A DNA stretch of 64,000 bases from Delftia tsuruhatensis (GCF_903815225.1 NZ_LR813084.1:5480001-5544000); one strand, 5' to 3'. Numbered from the stretch's first letter, positions 52,649 through 62,051 are shown. Notes: a model not told the origin generated them from the letters alone. Made by a program: numbers and translations.

Positions 52649-54400
52649 ATGCTGCAAACCGCCGTGGTCGCCGTGCGCGACCGGGCCCGGCTGCAGGAAA
52701 TCGTCGGCGTGCTGCTGCGCTTCGGACTGGCCGACCTCGTGGACACGCTGGGCCTGGCCCGCTTCGCGCCACGCGGCGGCATGGCCAGCTCCAGCCCCGG
52801 CCCCGCCGCCGAACACCCGCTCGATGCCAGCCGCCCCGAACGCCTGCGCATGGCGCTGGAGCACCTGGGGCCCAGCTTCGTCAAGCTGGGCCAGATCCTG
52901 GCCACACGCTCGGACCTGCTCGCGCCCGAATGGACGGCCGCGCTGCAGCAGCTGCACAGCCATGCCGCGCCCCTGCCCTGGGAAACCGCCCGGCCGCTGA
53001 TCGAGCAATCGCTGGGCCTGCCCGTGGACCAGGTGTTCACGCATTTCGACCCCGTCCCGCTGGCCTCGGCCTCCATCGCCCAGGTCTACCGCGCCCGGCT
53101 CAAGGCCGAGACCGCACGTCAGGAGGGCAGTGACGCGAACGAAGCCATTCCCGGCCCGGACATCGATGTCGTAGTCAAGGTCCAGCGCCCCGGGCTGCGC
53201 CCGCAGATCGAGGCCGATCTGCGCCTGCTCGAACACCTGGCGCTGCTGGCCCAGGCGCAGTGGCCGCAGCTGGCCCGCCTGCGCCCGCGCGAGGTCACGC
53301 GCCAGCTGGGCCAGGCGCTGCGCGAGGAACTGGACTTCACCGTCGAGGCCCACAACGGCGACGCCGTGGCCGCGCACTTCGCGAACCAGGACGAGATCGT
53401 CGTGCCGCGCATCCACTGGGCCCTGAGCGGGCCGCGCCTGCTGGTGCAGGACTATGTGGCCGGCGTCCCGGCCTCGGCCGTGGGCACCGACCCCGCGCTG
53501 GATGGCCCGCTGCTGGCGCGCCGGGGCGCCCGGGCGTTCCTGCAGATGGTGCTGCGCGACGGGCTCTTCCATGCCGACCCCCATCCCGGCAACCTGCTGG
53601 CCCTGCCCGGCAACCGCGTGGGTTTCATCGACTTCGGCATGGTCGGCCGCCTGTCGCCCCGGCGCCGGCGCCAGGTGCTGGGCCTGATGCGCGCCCTGGT
53701 CGAGGGCCAGAGCCGCAGCCTCGCCGGCGTGCTGCTGGACTGGGCCGCCGAAAACGAGTCGCCAGGCCATGCCTCCCCCTCGGCCGCGCGCATCGAGGTC
53801 GCCGTGGACCGCTTCGTCACCCGCCACGGCCCCGGCGCGGGCAGTGGCCGGCTGGTGATGTCGCGCGCACTGCAGGACTTCATGGCCCTGGCCCGGGAAA
53901 CCGGCGTGGCCCTGCCGGCGGACATGGCCCTGCTGCTCAAGGCCCTGATCACCGCCGACCAGGTGCTGCTGCAGCTCGATCCGCAGTTCGACGTGGTCGA
54001 GACCGCCACGCCCCTGGTCAAGGCCCAACTGCTGCAGCGCTACTCCCTGCGCAGCCTGGCACGCCAGCGCCGCGCCGCCATGGCGCAGTGGATGGAACTG
54101 GCCGACGACGCGCCGCACACCCTGCGGCTGGTGATGCAAAGACTGCGCTCGGGCCGGGTGCAGGCCGACCTGGACATACGCCACATCGACCGCCTCTCGC
54201 TCGCACTGGAACGCGCCGCCACCCGGCTGGCCCTGGCCGTGGTCTCCGGCGCCTTCATCCTCGGCCTGGCCCCCGGCCTGCTGACCATGGGCCCGCGCCT
54301 GTGGGGCGTTCCCCTGTTCGCCGCCCTGGGCGTGGCCGGCGCTGGCGCCAGCCTGGCCGTCCTGTTCATCACCATGCGCCGGCAGAAGGCGCTGGATTGA
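52649..54400 (+). CDS. UbiB/ABC1 (AarF) family atypical kinase
   Basis: A 583-residue protein of the UbiB family, linked to ubiquinone biosynthesis and homologous to COQ8. The KxGQ motif (LGPSFVKLGQILATRSDLL), the Ala-rich loop region ASASIAQVYRARL, the ATP-binding Lys of VVVKVQRPG and the metal-binding motifs FHADPHPGNLLAL and FIDFGMVG are all present. Two C-terminal membrane segments anchor it. ACAGGAG seven bases upstream favours ATG 52649 over ATG 52643. It is not in a ubi operon, so it may be a second paralogue. Confidence 0.88.
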   Translation: MLQTAVVAVRDRARLQEIVGVLLRFGLADLVDTLGLARFAPRGGMASSSPGPAAEHPLDASRPERLRMALEHLGPSFVKLGQILATRSDLLAPEWTAALQQLHSHAAPLPWETARPLIEQSLGLPVDQVFTHFDPVPLASASIAQVYRARLKAETARQEGSDANEAIPGPDIDVVVKVQRPGLRPQIEADLRLLEHLALLAQAQWPQLARLRPREVTRQLGQALREELDFTVEAHNGDAVAAHFANQDEIVVPRIHWALSGPRLLVQDYVAGVPASAVGTDPALDGPLLARRGARAFLQMVLRDGLFHADPHPGNLLALPGNRVGFIDFGMVGRLSPRRRRQVLGLMRALVEGQSRSLAGVLLDWAAENESPGHASPSAARIEVAVDRFVTRHGPGAGSGRLVMSRALQDFMALARETGVALPADMALLLKALITADQVLLQLDPQFDVVETATPLVKAQLLQRYSLRSLARQRRAAMAQWMELADDAPHTLRLVMQRLRSGRVQADLDIRHIDRLSLALERAATRLALAVVSGAFILGLAPGLLTMGPRLWGVPLFAALGVAGAGASLAVLFITMRRQKALD

Positions 54401-54428
54401 TGGCTGTCACGGGCTGCACACACGGGTT

Positions 54429-55700
54429 TTAGCGGAAGGCATCCCGCTGCAACCGCAGCGCGTCGCGCTCAATGCTGTGGCGCAGCTGCTCCATGTCGGC
54501 CGGGTCCACGCCCAGTTGCGCAAAGTGCGGCTGCCAGCCATCGACGACCTGCACCACCTCGCGGATCAGCTCGATGGCGCGCGGTCGCTGCAGGCCGAAC
54601 TCGCCGATGCCGGTGAGCGCGTTGTCCAGCGTGGACTCGGTGCCATGCTCACCAACCTCCATCTGCTGGTAGCCCAGGTTCTGCAGCGTGGGTACCACGT
54701 CGTAGGCTGGCGAGAGCTGGTAGTAGCCGTCAAAGCCCAGGCACAGGCTGTGGTTGCGCTCATGGTCGTCGGTGTTGTCCATGAGGATGTTGAACACCAT
54801 TCGCTTGAAAAGCTCCTGCCGCATGGCGGCCTGGCGCTGTGGGTGGGCCAGGCGCAGCAGCATGGAGGCCAGGGCACCATAGCTGTCCTGCAGCCCGGCG
54901 GCGCGCAGCACCGTCCTGGCTGAAAGGCAGTGCACACGGTAGGGGCCGGCGCGGTCGAAGCGCTCGATGCTCAGCGCATGGGCGGGCCTGCGCCGACGCG
55001 CGGACAGCGGCAAGACGGCCGTGACCGCCGGCTGGATGCCCGCACGGGCGGCCAGCGTCATGGTGGCGTGCTCGATCAGAGGGACATCGACCGTATCGCC
55101 CAATTCCCCGAACTTGACCACGCTGCTGCCGGAAGACGTCTGCAGCAGCGCCTTGGGCCTGGCGCCGCCCAGCGTGACGCCCGGCTGTATCAGCCGCTGC
55201 ATGTCTGCCGCAATGGGGGTCTGCGTCTGCACATCCTCCAGGGCAACCGCCAACTGCGCCAGATCCTGCACCCGGGCGTAGGGTCCCAGCTGGCGCGGAA
55301 TGTACTGCTGCGCGGAGACGGACACGCCCAGCGCACCAAAACGGTCGTCGCCCGCAAACAGCAGCATCTCCAGAATGGACAGCCGCGCCGGGCGATCGAT
55401 GTGGCGGATGATGCGCTCGCCCCAGCGGTCGGGGCGGGCATCGTCCAGGGCGCCGGGCGCGCTGCCCTTTTCGCCTGCGCTGAACACCGTACCGGCCAGC
55501 AAGGGCAAATCCTCGCTGAGCGGGAACTGCCACCAGTCGGCCGCATAGGCGAAGCTGGCGCAATCGGCCACCAGCGGCGACAGCCCGATCTCGCCGATCA
55601 GCGTGGGCGCGGCGGGATTCACCAGGGCCCAGGCGTAGAGCCGGTCCTGGGGCACATAGCTGCGCGGATGGATGCCGGGTGCGGCAGCAGCGGCGGTCAT
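54429..55700 (-). CDS. hipA: HipA-family serine/threonine kinase toxin
   Basis: A 423-residue HipA-type kinase. In E. coli HipA phosphorylates glutamyl-tRNA synthetase and causes dormancy; targets differ among relatives. Present are the Gly-rich loop TLGGARPKALL, the ATP-anchoring Lys in SSVVKFGE, the catalytic motif NILMDNTDDHERNHSLC and the metal-binding AYDVVPTL. All key residues look intact. The gene overlaps hipB by four bases (ATGA), so antitoxin is translated first. Confidence 0.9.
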   Translation of the reverse strand: MTAAAAAPGIHPRSYVPQDRLYAWALVNPAAPTLIGEIGLSPLVADCASFAYAADWWQFPLSEDLPLLAGTVFSAGEKGSAPGALDDARPDRWGERIIRHIDRPARLSILEMLLFAGDDRFGALGVSVSAQQYIPRQLGPYARVQDLAQLAVALEDVQTQTPIAADMQRLIQPGVTLGGARPKALLQTSSGSSVVKFGELGDTVDVPLIEHATMTLAARAGIQPAVTAVLPLSARRRRPAHALSIERFDRAGPYRVHCLSARTVLRAAGLQDSYGALASMLLRLAHPQRQAAMRQELFKRMVFNILMDNTDDHERNHSLCLGFDGYYQLSPAYDVVPTLQNLGYQQMEVGEHGTESTLDNALTGIGEFGLQRPRAIELIREVVQVVDGWQPHFAQLGVDPADMEQLRHSIERDALRLQRDAFR

Positions 55701-56161
55701 GGACGCGAGGCCTTCTGCGTCAGCAGATCGGCCAGGCCTGCGGCCGTGGCATTCCGGCTCGCCTGGGCCTTCCGCACGGCCTCATGCACCTGGGCGACGG
55801 GTCCGGTGGCGGGCTCGGCGCCACGCCTGGGAGCGGATCTGGGACCGGGCATGCCCCGGCCACGGACTTTGGCGACCTCGCGCTCCAGCGCCGCGTGGTC
55901 GTTGGGCGGTGCAATCAGGTCGGCCAGGCCCCGGGCCTGATTGATCAGCCACAGGCACATCACATAGGAGGCCACGGAGACGGAGGGATCGCCGCGCTCG
56001 ATGCGCGCCATGGTGGGCTGGGACACGCCCAGCCGCTGGGCCCACTGGGCCTGCGTCTCACCCCGGCGTTTGCGGGCGATGACGATGTTCTGCGCCAGCA
56101 ACGCAATCTGCTGGAGCACGGCCTGCGGGTACTCCGAGGGAGCGGCATTCTTCTTGGGCAT
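55697..56161 (-). CDS. hipB: HipB-type XRE antitoxin/autorepressor
   Basis: A 154-residue protein with an XRE helix-turn-helix (about 25-80: NIVIARKRRGETQAQWAQRLGVSQPTMARIERGDPSVSVASYVMCL) and a longer than usual C-terminal tail, Arg/Pro/Ala-rich, ending LADLLTQKASRP. HipB neutralises HipA and represses the operon. The HTH is preceded by a short N-terminal arm. Four related sequences around TTCATAG upstream are probable operators, the first touching its own start codon. E. coli HipB is only 88 residues, so the tail is notable. Confidence 0.87.
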   Translation of the reverse strand: MPKKNAAPSEYPQAVLQQIALLAQNIVIARKRRGETQAQWAQRLGVSQPTMARIERGDPSVSVASYVMCLWLINQARGLADLIAPPNDHAALEREVAKVRGRGMPGPRSAPRRGAEPATGPVAQVHEAVRKAQASRNATAAGLADLLTQKASRP

Positions 56162-56296
56162 TCATAGATGGTAGTCAAATACCGTTTTCACGCAACTTTA
56201 TGAATAATCGAACCCAGATCGACTCCTGCAGAAACAACAACGCCAACTTATTCATAGGTATCCGTATCACTACGGAAATTCATCATCTATGAATAA
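56160..56296. promoter_or_regulatory. hipBA promoter region with four TTCATAG-type operators
   Basis: Site 1, ATTCATAGATG at 56160-56170; site 2, TTATGAATAA at 56198-56207; site 3, TTATTCATAG at 56248-56257; site 4, CATCTATGAATAA at 56284-56296. Sites 3 and 4 are perfect 10-bp inverted copies of each other, and site 1 is an 11-bp inverted match to site 4. The block is AT-rich relative to its surroundings. Multiple spaced operators are typical of cooperative HipB repression. Confidence 0.65.
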
Positions 56297-56348
56297 ATTG
56301 GCGTATTTTCCTGCCCTCCAGCAGAGGGCAGGCCCAGACGGCACCGGT

Positions 56349-57322
56349 TCAATCCAGCTTCACGCCCGCGCTCTTGATGATCGCCCCCCAGCGCCTGGAC
56401 TCCGCCCGCGACATGGCCAGGAACTGCTCGGGCGTGCCTGGCAGCGCCTCCATGCCGAAGTCCTGCATGCGCTTGACCACGGCGGGATTGCCCAGCGCCT
56501 TGTTGAGCTCGACGTTCAGGCGCTGCACCACGGCGGGCGGCATCTTGGCCGGGCCCAGGATGCCCTGGAAGGCATAGACCTCGGTATCGGGCACACCGAC
56601 CTCGGCCAGCGTGGGCAGCTCGGGCAGGCCGGGCACGCGCTTGGCCGTGCCGATGGCCAGGGCGCGGACCTTGCCCGACTGGATCACGGGCAGGCCCGAG
56701 GCCAGATCCAGGAACATGCAGGGCACCTGGCCTCCCATCACGTCGGCCAGCGCAGGCGCGGCGCCACGATAGGGGATGTGGGTCAGGAAGGTGCCGGTGC
56801 GGTTCTTGAACATCTCCATGGCCAGGTGGTGGGTGAGCCATTGCCCGGCGAGGCATAGTTGACCTGGCCCGGATGCGCCTTCACGTAGGCCAGGAAGTCC
56901 TTGAAGGTCCTGGCCTCGAAGTTCGGATTGACCACCAGCGCCATCGGGAAGCGGCTGATGCCGCCGATGTAGGTGAAGTCCTTCTCGGGGTGGAAGGGCA
57001 GCTTGCTGAACAGGTGCTCGTTGTAGGCCAGCACGGCGTTGTCGGCCGACATGATGGTGTAGCCGTCGGGCTTGGCCGTGGCCACGATCTGCGCGCCGAT
57101 GTTGGTGGAGGCGCCGGGGCGGTTGTCCACCACGATGGTCTGGTTCAGCGCCTGGCGCATGGCCTCGGCCACGGTGCGCGCCAGCACGTCCGTGCCGCCG
57201 CCCGGCGGGTAGGGCACGACCCAGCGGATGGTGCTGGCGGGCCAGTCCTGCGCCTGCGCGAAGGGCGCGGCCATGCCAGCCGACGAGGCCGCCATGGCGG
57301 TCAGAAATTGTCTACGGTCCAT
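56349..57322 (-). pseudogene. Bug-family solute-binding protein, frameshifted
   Basis: Two frames together encode a normal Bug protein of about 324 residues. The first (from ATG 57322) has a Tat-like signal MDRRQFLTAMAASSAGMAAP, then IRWVVPYPPGGGTDVLAR and NRPGASTNIGAQIVATAKPDGYTIM, up to NYASPGNGSP. The second resumes with HLAMEMFKNRTGTFLTHIPYRGAAPALADV to the end VKLD. The shift is in a run of three G at 56831-56833 (C on the coding strand). One extra base restores the frame, so this is either a real one-base deletion or a sequencing error. It is the last gene behind the FAH-family and TraB/GumN genes. Confidence 0.85.
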
Positions 57323-57402
57323 TGTTGTCTCCTGTGGGATGGGGGTGGATGGTCCTGGCCTCGCACTGTTGTTCTTGTTCATGGCGGCAGCGGCCGTGTG
57401 GT

Positions 57403-58398
57403 TCAGGACGGACTGGCTGCGGGGAACTCCACGCGCTGCACCTTGAAGCCCTGGGCGGCGAGCAACGCCGGCAGGCCGCGCGCCCCCACCATGTGCAGGG
57501 CGCCCACGGCGGCGAACACGCTGCGGCCGGCGCGAATCTGCCGCGCCACTTCGCGCGCCAGGCCGGGGTTGCGGCCATAGACCATGCGGTCGTAGTCGGC
57601 GCGCTCGGCGGCATTGGCCATGCAGTCGCACCAGTCGGGAAGGTTCTCCAGCAGATGGATGCGGCCATCGGCCCAGACGCGCGCGATCAGGCCCAGCTTG
57701 CGGGAGGCGATGCCGCTTTCCAGCTGGCGCAGGCCGGACTCCACGGTCTCGGCCACGCGCGCGGGATCGTCCGAGACCAGTTCACGCAGCTGCAGCTCGG
57801 GCGTCTCCAGCGACAGCACGGGCTTGTTCAGCGCGCGCGCCATGCCGGCCAGCGAGAAATCGATGCCATAGGCCGCGTCCAGCCCCTCGCCGCGGCCGGC
57901 CAGGGACAGCAGGGTCATCACCTGGGCGTCGGGGCGCAGTGCGGCCAGTTCAGGGCCGGCACAGGCCAGGCGCAGTTGCTCGTCCAGCCTGCGGCCGAGA
58001 TCCGCGGGCAGCGGCGGCGCGTCGGGCCGGGCCCGCAGACCGGCGTATACGGCCTGCATCACCTCGGGGTCGAGAATGTTCAGTTCCAGCGCCAGGCTGT
58101 CGGAGGCGCGCAGCGCCTGTGTCACCCCGGGGCCCGGCACGCTCCATTCGCGCCTGGCGGCGTGCATGGTTCCGTAGAGCCAGCTGGTGCGGCCCCGGTA
58201 TTCGACGCGCCACAGCAGCCCCCGGTCCCGCGCCTTGCGCTGCAGGGCCTGCATTTCGTCCGGACCGGGCATGCGGGCCTCGGGCGGGCAGGCCGCAGGA
58301 GGCTGGACAGGCCCGGAGCCGGCAAACGCCATGGCCACGGGCAGCAGCGCGAGGGTCGCCAGGCCACGGCGCAGCCGGCAGATGATGGCGGGCATCAT
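57403..58398 (-). CDS. TraB/GumN-family protein
   Basis: A 331-residue exported protein (signal peptide near residues 1-26, ending FAGSG). The two metal-dependent-protease-like motifs of the TraB/PrgY/GumN family are LYGTMHAA (about residue 75) and VGALHMVG near the C-terminus, with ETPELQLREL and YDRMVYGRNPGLAREV between. The function is uncertain; related proteins degrade peptide signals or affect exopolysaccharide. Its start overlaps the upstream FAH-family stop (ATGA), so the two are translationally coupled. Confidence 0.85.
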   Translation of the reverse strand: MMPAIICRLRRGLATLALLPVAMAFAGSGPVQPPAACPPEARMPGPDEMQALQRKARDRGLLWRVEYRGRTSWLYGTMHAARREWSVPGPGVTQALRASDSLALELNILDPEVMQAVYAGLRARPDAPPLPADLGRRLDEQLRLACAGPELAALRPDAQVMTLLSLAGRGEGLDAAYGIDFSLAGMARALNKPVLSLETPELQLRELVSDDPARVAETVESGLRQLESGIASRKLGLIARVWADGRIHLLENLPDWCDCMANAAERADYDRMVYGRNPGLAREVARQIRAGRSVFAAVGALHMVGARGLPALLAAQGFKVQRVEFPAASPS

Positions 58399-59417
58399 TC
58401 GGCGGGCTCGGCGATGGTCTGGTCGATCGCGCCGAAGATGCTCTGGCCGTCCTTGCCCTTCATCTCGATGCGGATCGTGTCGCCAAAACGCATGAACTCG
58501 GTCTTGGGCTCGCCGTCCTGGATGGTCTCTATGCAGCGCTTCTCCGCAATGCAGCTGTAGCCCCTGGGCCACTCCATGCGCTTGTTCTTGCCCTTGCCGC
58601 TTTCCACGCCCTTGTTGCTCACGGTGCCGCTGCCCACGATGGAGCCGGCGCGCACATTGCGCGTCTTGCAGATATGGGCGATGAGCTGGCCGAAATGAAA
58701 GCTCATGTCCTCGCCCGCATCGCACATGCCGACCTTGCGGCCGTTCCAGGTGGACTGCAGTGTCAGGTGCAGGCGCCCGCCCTTCCAGGCATCGCCCAGC
58801 TCGTCCAGCGTCACGGCCACGGGGCTGAAGGCCGTGGCGGGCTTGGACTGGAAGAAGCCGAAGCCCTTGGACAGCTCGTTCGGTATCAGGTTGCGCAGGC
58901 TCACATCGTTGGCCAGCATGACCAGGCGCACGCCGCCCAGCGCGCGCTCGGGCGTGGCGCCCATGGGCACGTCGCCCGTGATGACGGCGATCTCGGCCTC
59001 GAAGTCGATGCCCATGGCCTCGCTGGGTACCACCACCTCATCGCAGGGACCCAGGAAATCGTCGCTGCCGCCCTGGTACATCAGCGGGTCGGTGTAGAAA
59101 TTGGCGGGCACCTCGGCGCCGCGCGCCTGGCGCACCAGTTCCACATGGTTGATGTAGGCCGAACCGTCGGCCCACTGGTAGGCGCGCGGCAGCGGCGCCA
59201 TGCACTGGCGCGGATCGAAGGCAAAGGCATGGGGCGCCTTGCCGCTGTTGAGTTGGTGGTAGAGATCCTGCAGCTGGGGCGCCATGTAGCTCCAGTCGTC
59301 CAGCACCTGCTGCATCCGGCTCGCGATGCCGGTCGCATAATGGGCCTGGCCCAGGTCGCGCGAGACCACGACCAGTTGCCCATCCCTCGATCCGTCCTTG
59401 TAAGTGGCAAGTTTCAT
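58395..59417 (-). CDS. Fumarylacetoacetate hydrolase-family enzyme
   Basis: A 340-residue enzyme of the FAH superfamily, which cleaves or hydrates oxo-acids from aromatic catabolism. Conserved parts are the metal site EIAVITGDVPMG with GIDFEAE upstream, VMLANDVSLRNLIPNE, KGFGFFQSKPATAFSPVAV and the AGSIVGSGTVSNKGV segment. It resembles bacterial fumarylacetoacetases and could act in tyrosine or homogentisate breakdown, but no companion genes confirm that. It is the first gene of an operon divergent from an IclR regulator. Confidence 0.88.
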   Translation of the reverse strand: MKLATYKDGSRDGQLVVVSRDLGQAHYATGIASRMQQVLDDWSYMAPQLQDLYHQLNSGKAPHAFAFDPRQCMAPLPRAYQWADGSAYINHVELVRQARGAEVPANFYTDPLMYQGGSDDFLGPCDEVVVPSEAMGIDFEAEIAVITGDVPMGATPERALGGVRLVMLANDVSLRNLIPNELSKGFGFFQSKPATAFSPVAVTLDELGDAWKGGRLHLTLQSTWNGRKVGMCDAGEDMSFHFGQLIAHICKTRNVRAGSIVGSGTVSNKGVESGKGKNKRMEWPRGYSCIAEKRCIETIQDGEPKTEFMRFGDTIRIEMKGKDGQSIFGAIDQTIAEPAE

Positions 59418-59501
59418 GGTGTCTTTCCGTGCCTTCGCTGCGCGACCGCGGCCTGGGACAGGGCGTCGGATTCCCTCCGCGCCCCGCCACAAATTACGAT
59501 A

Positions 59502-59519
59502 AGTTAAATTGATTTAACT
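59502..59519. promoter_or_regulatory. IclR operator: 18-bp perfect palindrome
   Basis: AGTTAAAT-TG-ATTTAACT, a perfect 8-2-8 palindrome, centred in the 125-bp gap between the FAH-family gene and the divergent IclR gene. It lies 24 bp before the IclR start in an AT-rich patch of an otherwise GC-rich region. Confidence 0.7.
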
Positions 59520-59542
59520 AAACAAAACACAATTCTATTGCA

Positions 59543-60322
59543 ATGGACAAGGAACGCGCAGGGATACAGTCCGTCGAGGTCGGCTTCACATTGCTGGAGG
59601 CGCTGACGCGCGCATGCGGCCCCCAGATGCTCAAGGACCTGGCCTCCGACGCCGGCATGAGCGCCGCCAAGGCCCACCGCTACCTGGTGAGCTTCCAGCG
59701 CATCGGCCTGGTGACCCAGGACGCACGCACCTCCCGCTACGACCTGGGGCCCGCCTCGCTGAAGCTGGGCCTGGCCTCGCTGGCGCGGCTGGACCCCGTG
59801 CGGCTGGCGCGCGAACGCATGCCCGCGCTCACGGAACAGTTGCGGCACACCACGGCCATCGCCGTCTGGGGCAACCACGGGCCGACCATCGTGCACTGGG
59901 AGGAAAGCGCCCATTCGGTCACCGCCAACCTGCGCCTGGGCGATGTCATGCCCATGCTGGCCTCGGCCACGGGGCGCTGCTTCGCGGCCTGGCTGCCGCG
60001 CGAGGCCACGGCCGCGCTGCTGGACCCCGAGGTCGAGCACGCCCGGCGCAGCCAGCGCAAGGACCTGCCGCTCACGCCCCAGGCCATAGACGCCATGCTG
60101 GCCGAGGTGCGCGAACGCGGCACGGCGCGCGTGGTCGACACCGTGTTGCCCGGCATCGTCGCGTTCTGCACACCGGTGTTCGACGCCTCGGACCATATCG
60201 TGCTGGGGCTGACCACGCTGGGCTCGGTCGCCACCTTCGACCCCGAATACGGCGGCGCCATCGATGCGCCGCTGCGCCTGGCCTGCGAGCAGCTCTCCCG
60301 TGATCTCGGCTGGAAGGCCTGA
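59543..60322 (+). CDS. IclR-family transcriptional regulator
   Basis: A 259-residue regulator. The winged helix covers about residues 8-70 (SVEVGFTLLEALT, MLKDLASDAGMSAAKAHRYLVSFQRIGLV), followed by the effector domain (LRLGDVMPMLASATGRCFAAWLP, PGIVAFCTPVFDASDHIVLGLTTLG). It probably controls the divergent FAH-family operon through the palindrome between them and itself. The next gene starts two bases after its stop (TGAGATG), so some co-expression is likely. Confidence 0.92.
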   Translation: MDKERAGIQSVEVGFTLLEALTRACGPQMLKDLASDAGMSAAKAHRYLVSFQRIGLVTQDARTSRYDLGPASLKLGLASLARLDPVRLARERMPALTEQLRHTTAIAVWGNHGPTIVHWEESAHSVTANLRLGDVMPMLASATGRCFAAWLPREATAALLDPEVEHARRSQRKDLPLTPQAIDAMLAEVRERGTARVVDTVLPGIVAFCTPVFDASDHIVLGLTTLGSVATFDPEYGGAIDAPLRLACEQLSRDLGWKA

Positions 60323-60323
60323 G

Positions 60324-61490
60324 ATGGACCGGCGCCAGCGCGCTCTTCCCCTGCTCACCGCCGCGGTGCTGGGCGCGCATGCGCTGGCGCTGCTGGGCCT
60401 GCCGCTGTGGAACCAGATCCCGTCGCAGCGCACCGAGGTGGCTGCCCTGCAGACACGCGCTCTGTCCCTGCCCGAACCACCCTCCCCACCGACCGCGCAG
60501 CCCGCCGCGGTACCCGACACGCCGGCCCCTGCCAGGGCACAGCCCAAGCCCCGCCCCCCGGTCCGGCACCCTGCGCCGGCCGTGGCGGCGCCCGAACCGC
60601 TGGACACGCCCATTCGCGAGACCGTGGAACCCCTGCCCTCCGCAGCGCCGGCCGAAGCCTCCACGGCAGACACTCCCGTGGCCGGCACGGACACGGGCAC
60701 GGAGCTGGCCGGTGCGGACCCTGCACCGCAGTCCGCCGCCCAGGCGCAACCCCGGCCCGAGCTCCAGCCCGCCCCCACGGGCGGCACGCCCCAGGGCATG
60801 GAGATCACCTCGCCGGGCGGCACGCCGCTGGCTTCCGACGCGCCCGTGCCCGTGCAACTGCCCGACCCTGCTCGGCTGTCGTTTGCCGTCACGGGACAGG
60901 CCAAGCGTTTCAACTACTCGGCCAGCGCCGAGCTGGTCTGGCGCCATGCCAACGGCCAGTACCAGGCCCGCCAGGAGGTCAGCCTGTTCCTGCTGGGCTC
61001 GCGCTCGCAGGCCAGCGAGGGCCGCATCACCGCCCAGGGCCTGGAGCCGCGCCGCTTCGACGACAAGGCCCGCAAGGAGCAGTCGGCCCAGTTGGCCTTC
61101 GAACAGAACACGGCGCATTTCAGCTCGGGCGCGCCGGATGCCCCCATCGCCCCGGGCGCCCAGGACCGTCTCAGCGTGTTCCTGCAACTGTCCGCCCTGC
61201 TGGCGGGCGCGCCGCAGCGCTACCCGGCGGGCTCGCAGATCAGCTTCATCACCGTCAGCGCGCGGCGCGCCGACCGCTGGAGCTTTCGCGTGGGCGAGAC
61301 CGAGACCCTGGACCTGCCCATGGGCAGCACGCCGGCGCTGCGCCTGGACAAGGTCACGGCGCCCGGCGACGACCAGCAAGCCTCGCTGTGGCTGGCCCCC
61401 GGCCTGCAATACCTGCCCGTGCGCATCCGCCTGGCCCAGGACAACGGCGATTTCGCCGACCTCCAGCTCAAGAGCCGCCAGGCGCCCTGA
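60324..61490 (+). CDS. DUF3108 envelope protein with Pro-rich linker
   Basis: A 388-residue protein. An N-terminal membrane anchor (about 8-28, LLTAAVLGAHALALLGLPL) is followed by roughly 150 residues rich in Pro and Ala, a likely flexible periplasmic linker. The C-terminal DUF3108 domain covers about 185-388 (SFAVTGQAKRFNYSASAELVWRHANGQY, APDAPIAPGAQDRLSVFLQLSALLAG, WLAPGLQYLPVRIRLAQDNGDFADLQLKS). The architecture resembles a TonB-like anchored domain, but the function is unknown. It follows the IclR gene by one base. Confidence 0.85.
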   Translation: MDRRQRALPLLTAAVLGAHALALLGLPLWNQIPSQRTEVAALQTRALSLPEPPSPPTAQPAAVPDTPAPARAQPKPRPPVRHPAPAVAAPEPLDTPIRETVEPLPSAAPAEASTADTPVAGTDTGTELAGADPAPQSAAQAQPRPELQPAPTGGTPQGMEITSPGGTPLASDAPVPVQLPDPARLSFAVTGQAKRFNYSASAELVWRHANGQYQARQEVSLFLLGSRSQASEGRITAQGLEPRRFDDKARKEQSAQLAFEQNTAHFSSGAPDAPIAPGAQDRLSVFLQLSALLAGAPQRYPAGSQISFITVSARRADRWSFRVGETETLDLPMGSTPALRLDKVTAPGDDQQASLWLAPGLQYLPVRIRLAQDNGDFADLQLKSRQAP

Positions 61491-61706
61491 TCCCAGGGAG
61501 TTTCCCGGTAGGCCGGCACTGGCAGGCGCCGCTGCCGCCCGCCTACCACAGCGCGGCCGACGGCGCCCGCCGCCGAGCATGCCAATCCATGGAATACTGT
61601 GTGCAAGCGCCTGCGGTGGACAGGGGGCCCCACGGTCCTTGAAATCCGGCGCTTCGCAGCCATCTGTGCTGTGCGATGCTCGGCAACGGGCAAGAAAGGG
61701 AACACC

Positions 61707-62000
61707 ATGCAAATGCTCTACGACTCCGAATCCTTTGTGGTGCTCCATCTGCGTCCCGATGTGGATCCGGACGCAGCGTCCGGCCCTGCGGCCGCCGATG
61801 CACCGCCCCAGCTGCCCCGCCACGGCTTCGAGATCGTGGACAAGCGCTCGGGCAAGGAGGTGTACCTGGACGGGTCCTGGGCCGAGATGTTCCAGAAGCA
61901 GATCATCGCCTGGCAGCAGGACGCCCCGACCGAGGAAGAGGTCGAGGACGCCCTGGAACGCTACGCCGGCCTGGCCCAGCAGCCCGTCGTGGTGCACTGA
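61707..62000 (+). CDS. DUF3567 protein
   Basis: A 97-residue acidic cytoplasmic protein with the DUF3567 pattern: MQMLYDSESFVVLHL at the start, RHGFEIVDKRSGKEVYLDGSWAEMFQKQI in the middle and EEEVEDALERYAGLAQQPVVVH at the end. It is a small betaproteobacterial family of unknown function. AAAGGGA precedes ATG 61707, and a strong terminator follows, so it is probably transcribed alone. Confidence 0.9.
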   Translation: MQMLYDSESFVVLHLRPDVDPDAASGPAAADAPPQLPRHGFEIVDKRSGKEVYLDGSWAEMFQKQIIAWQQDAPTEEEVEDALERYAGLAQQPVVVH

Positions 62001-62051
62001 CAGGACAGGGCACCCGGCCCCGTGAAGGGACCGGGTGGACAAGCCTTCGGC

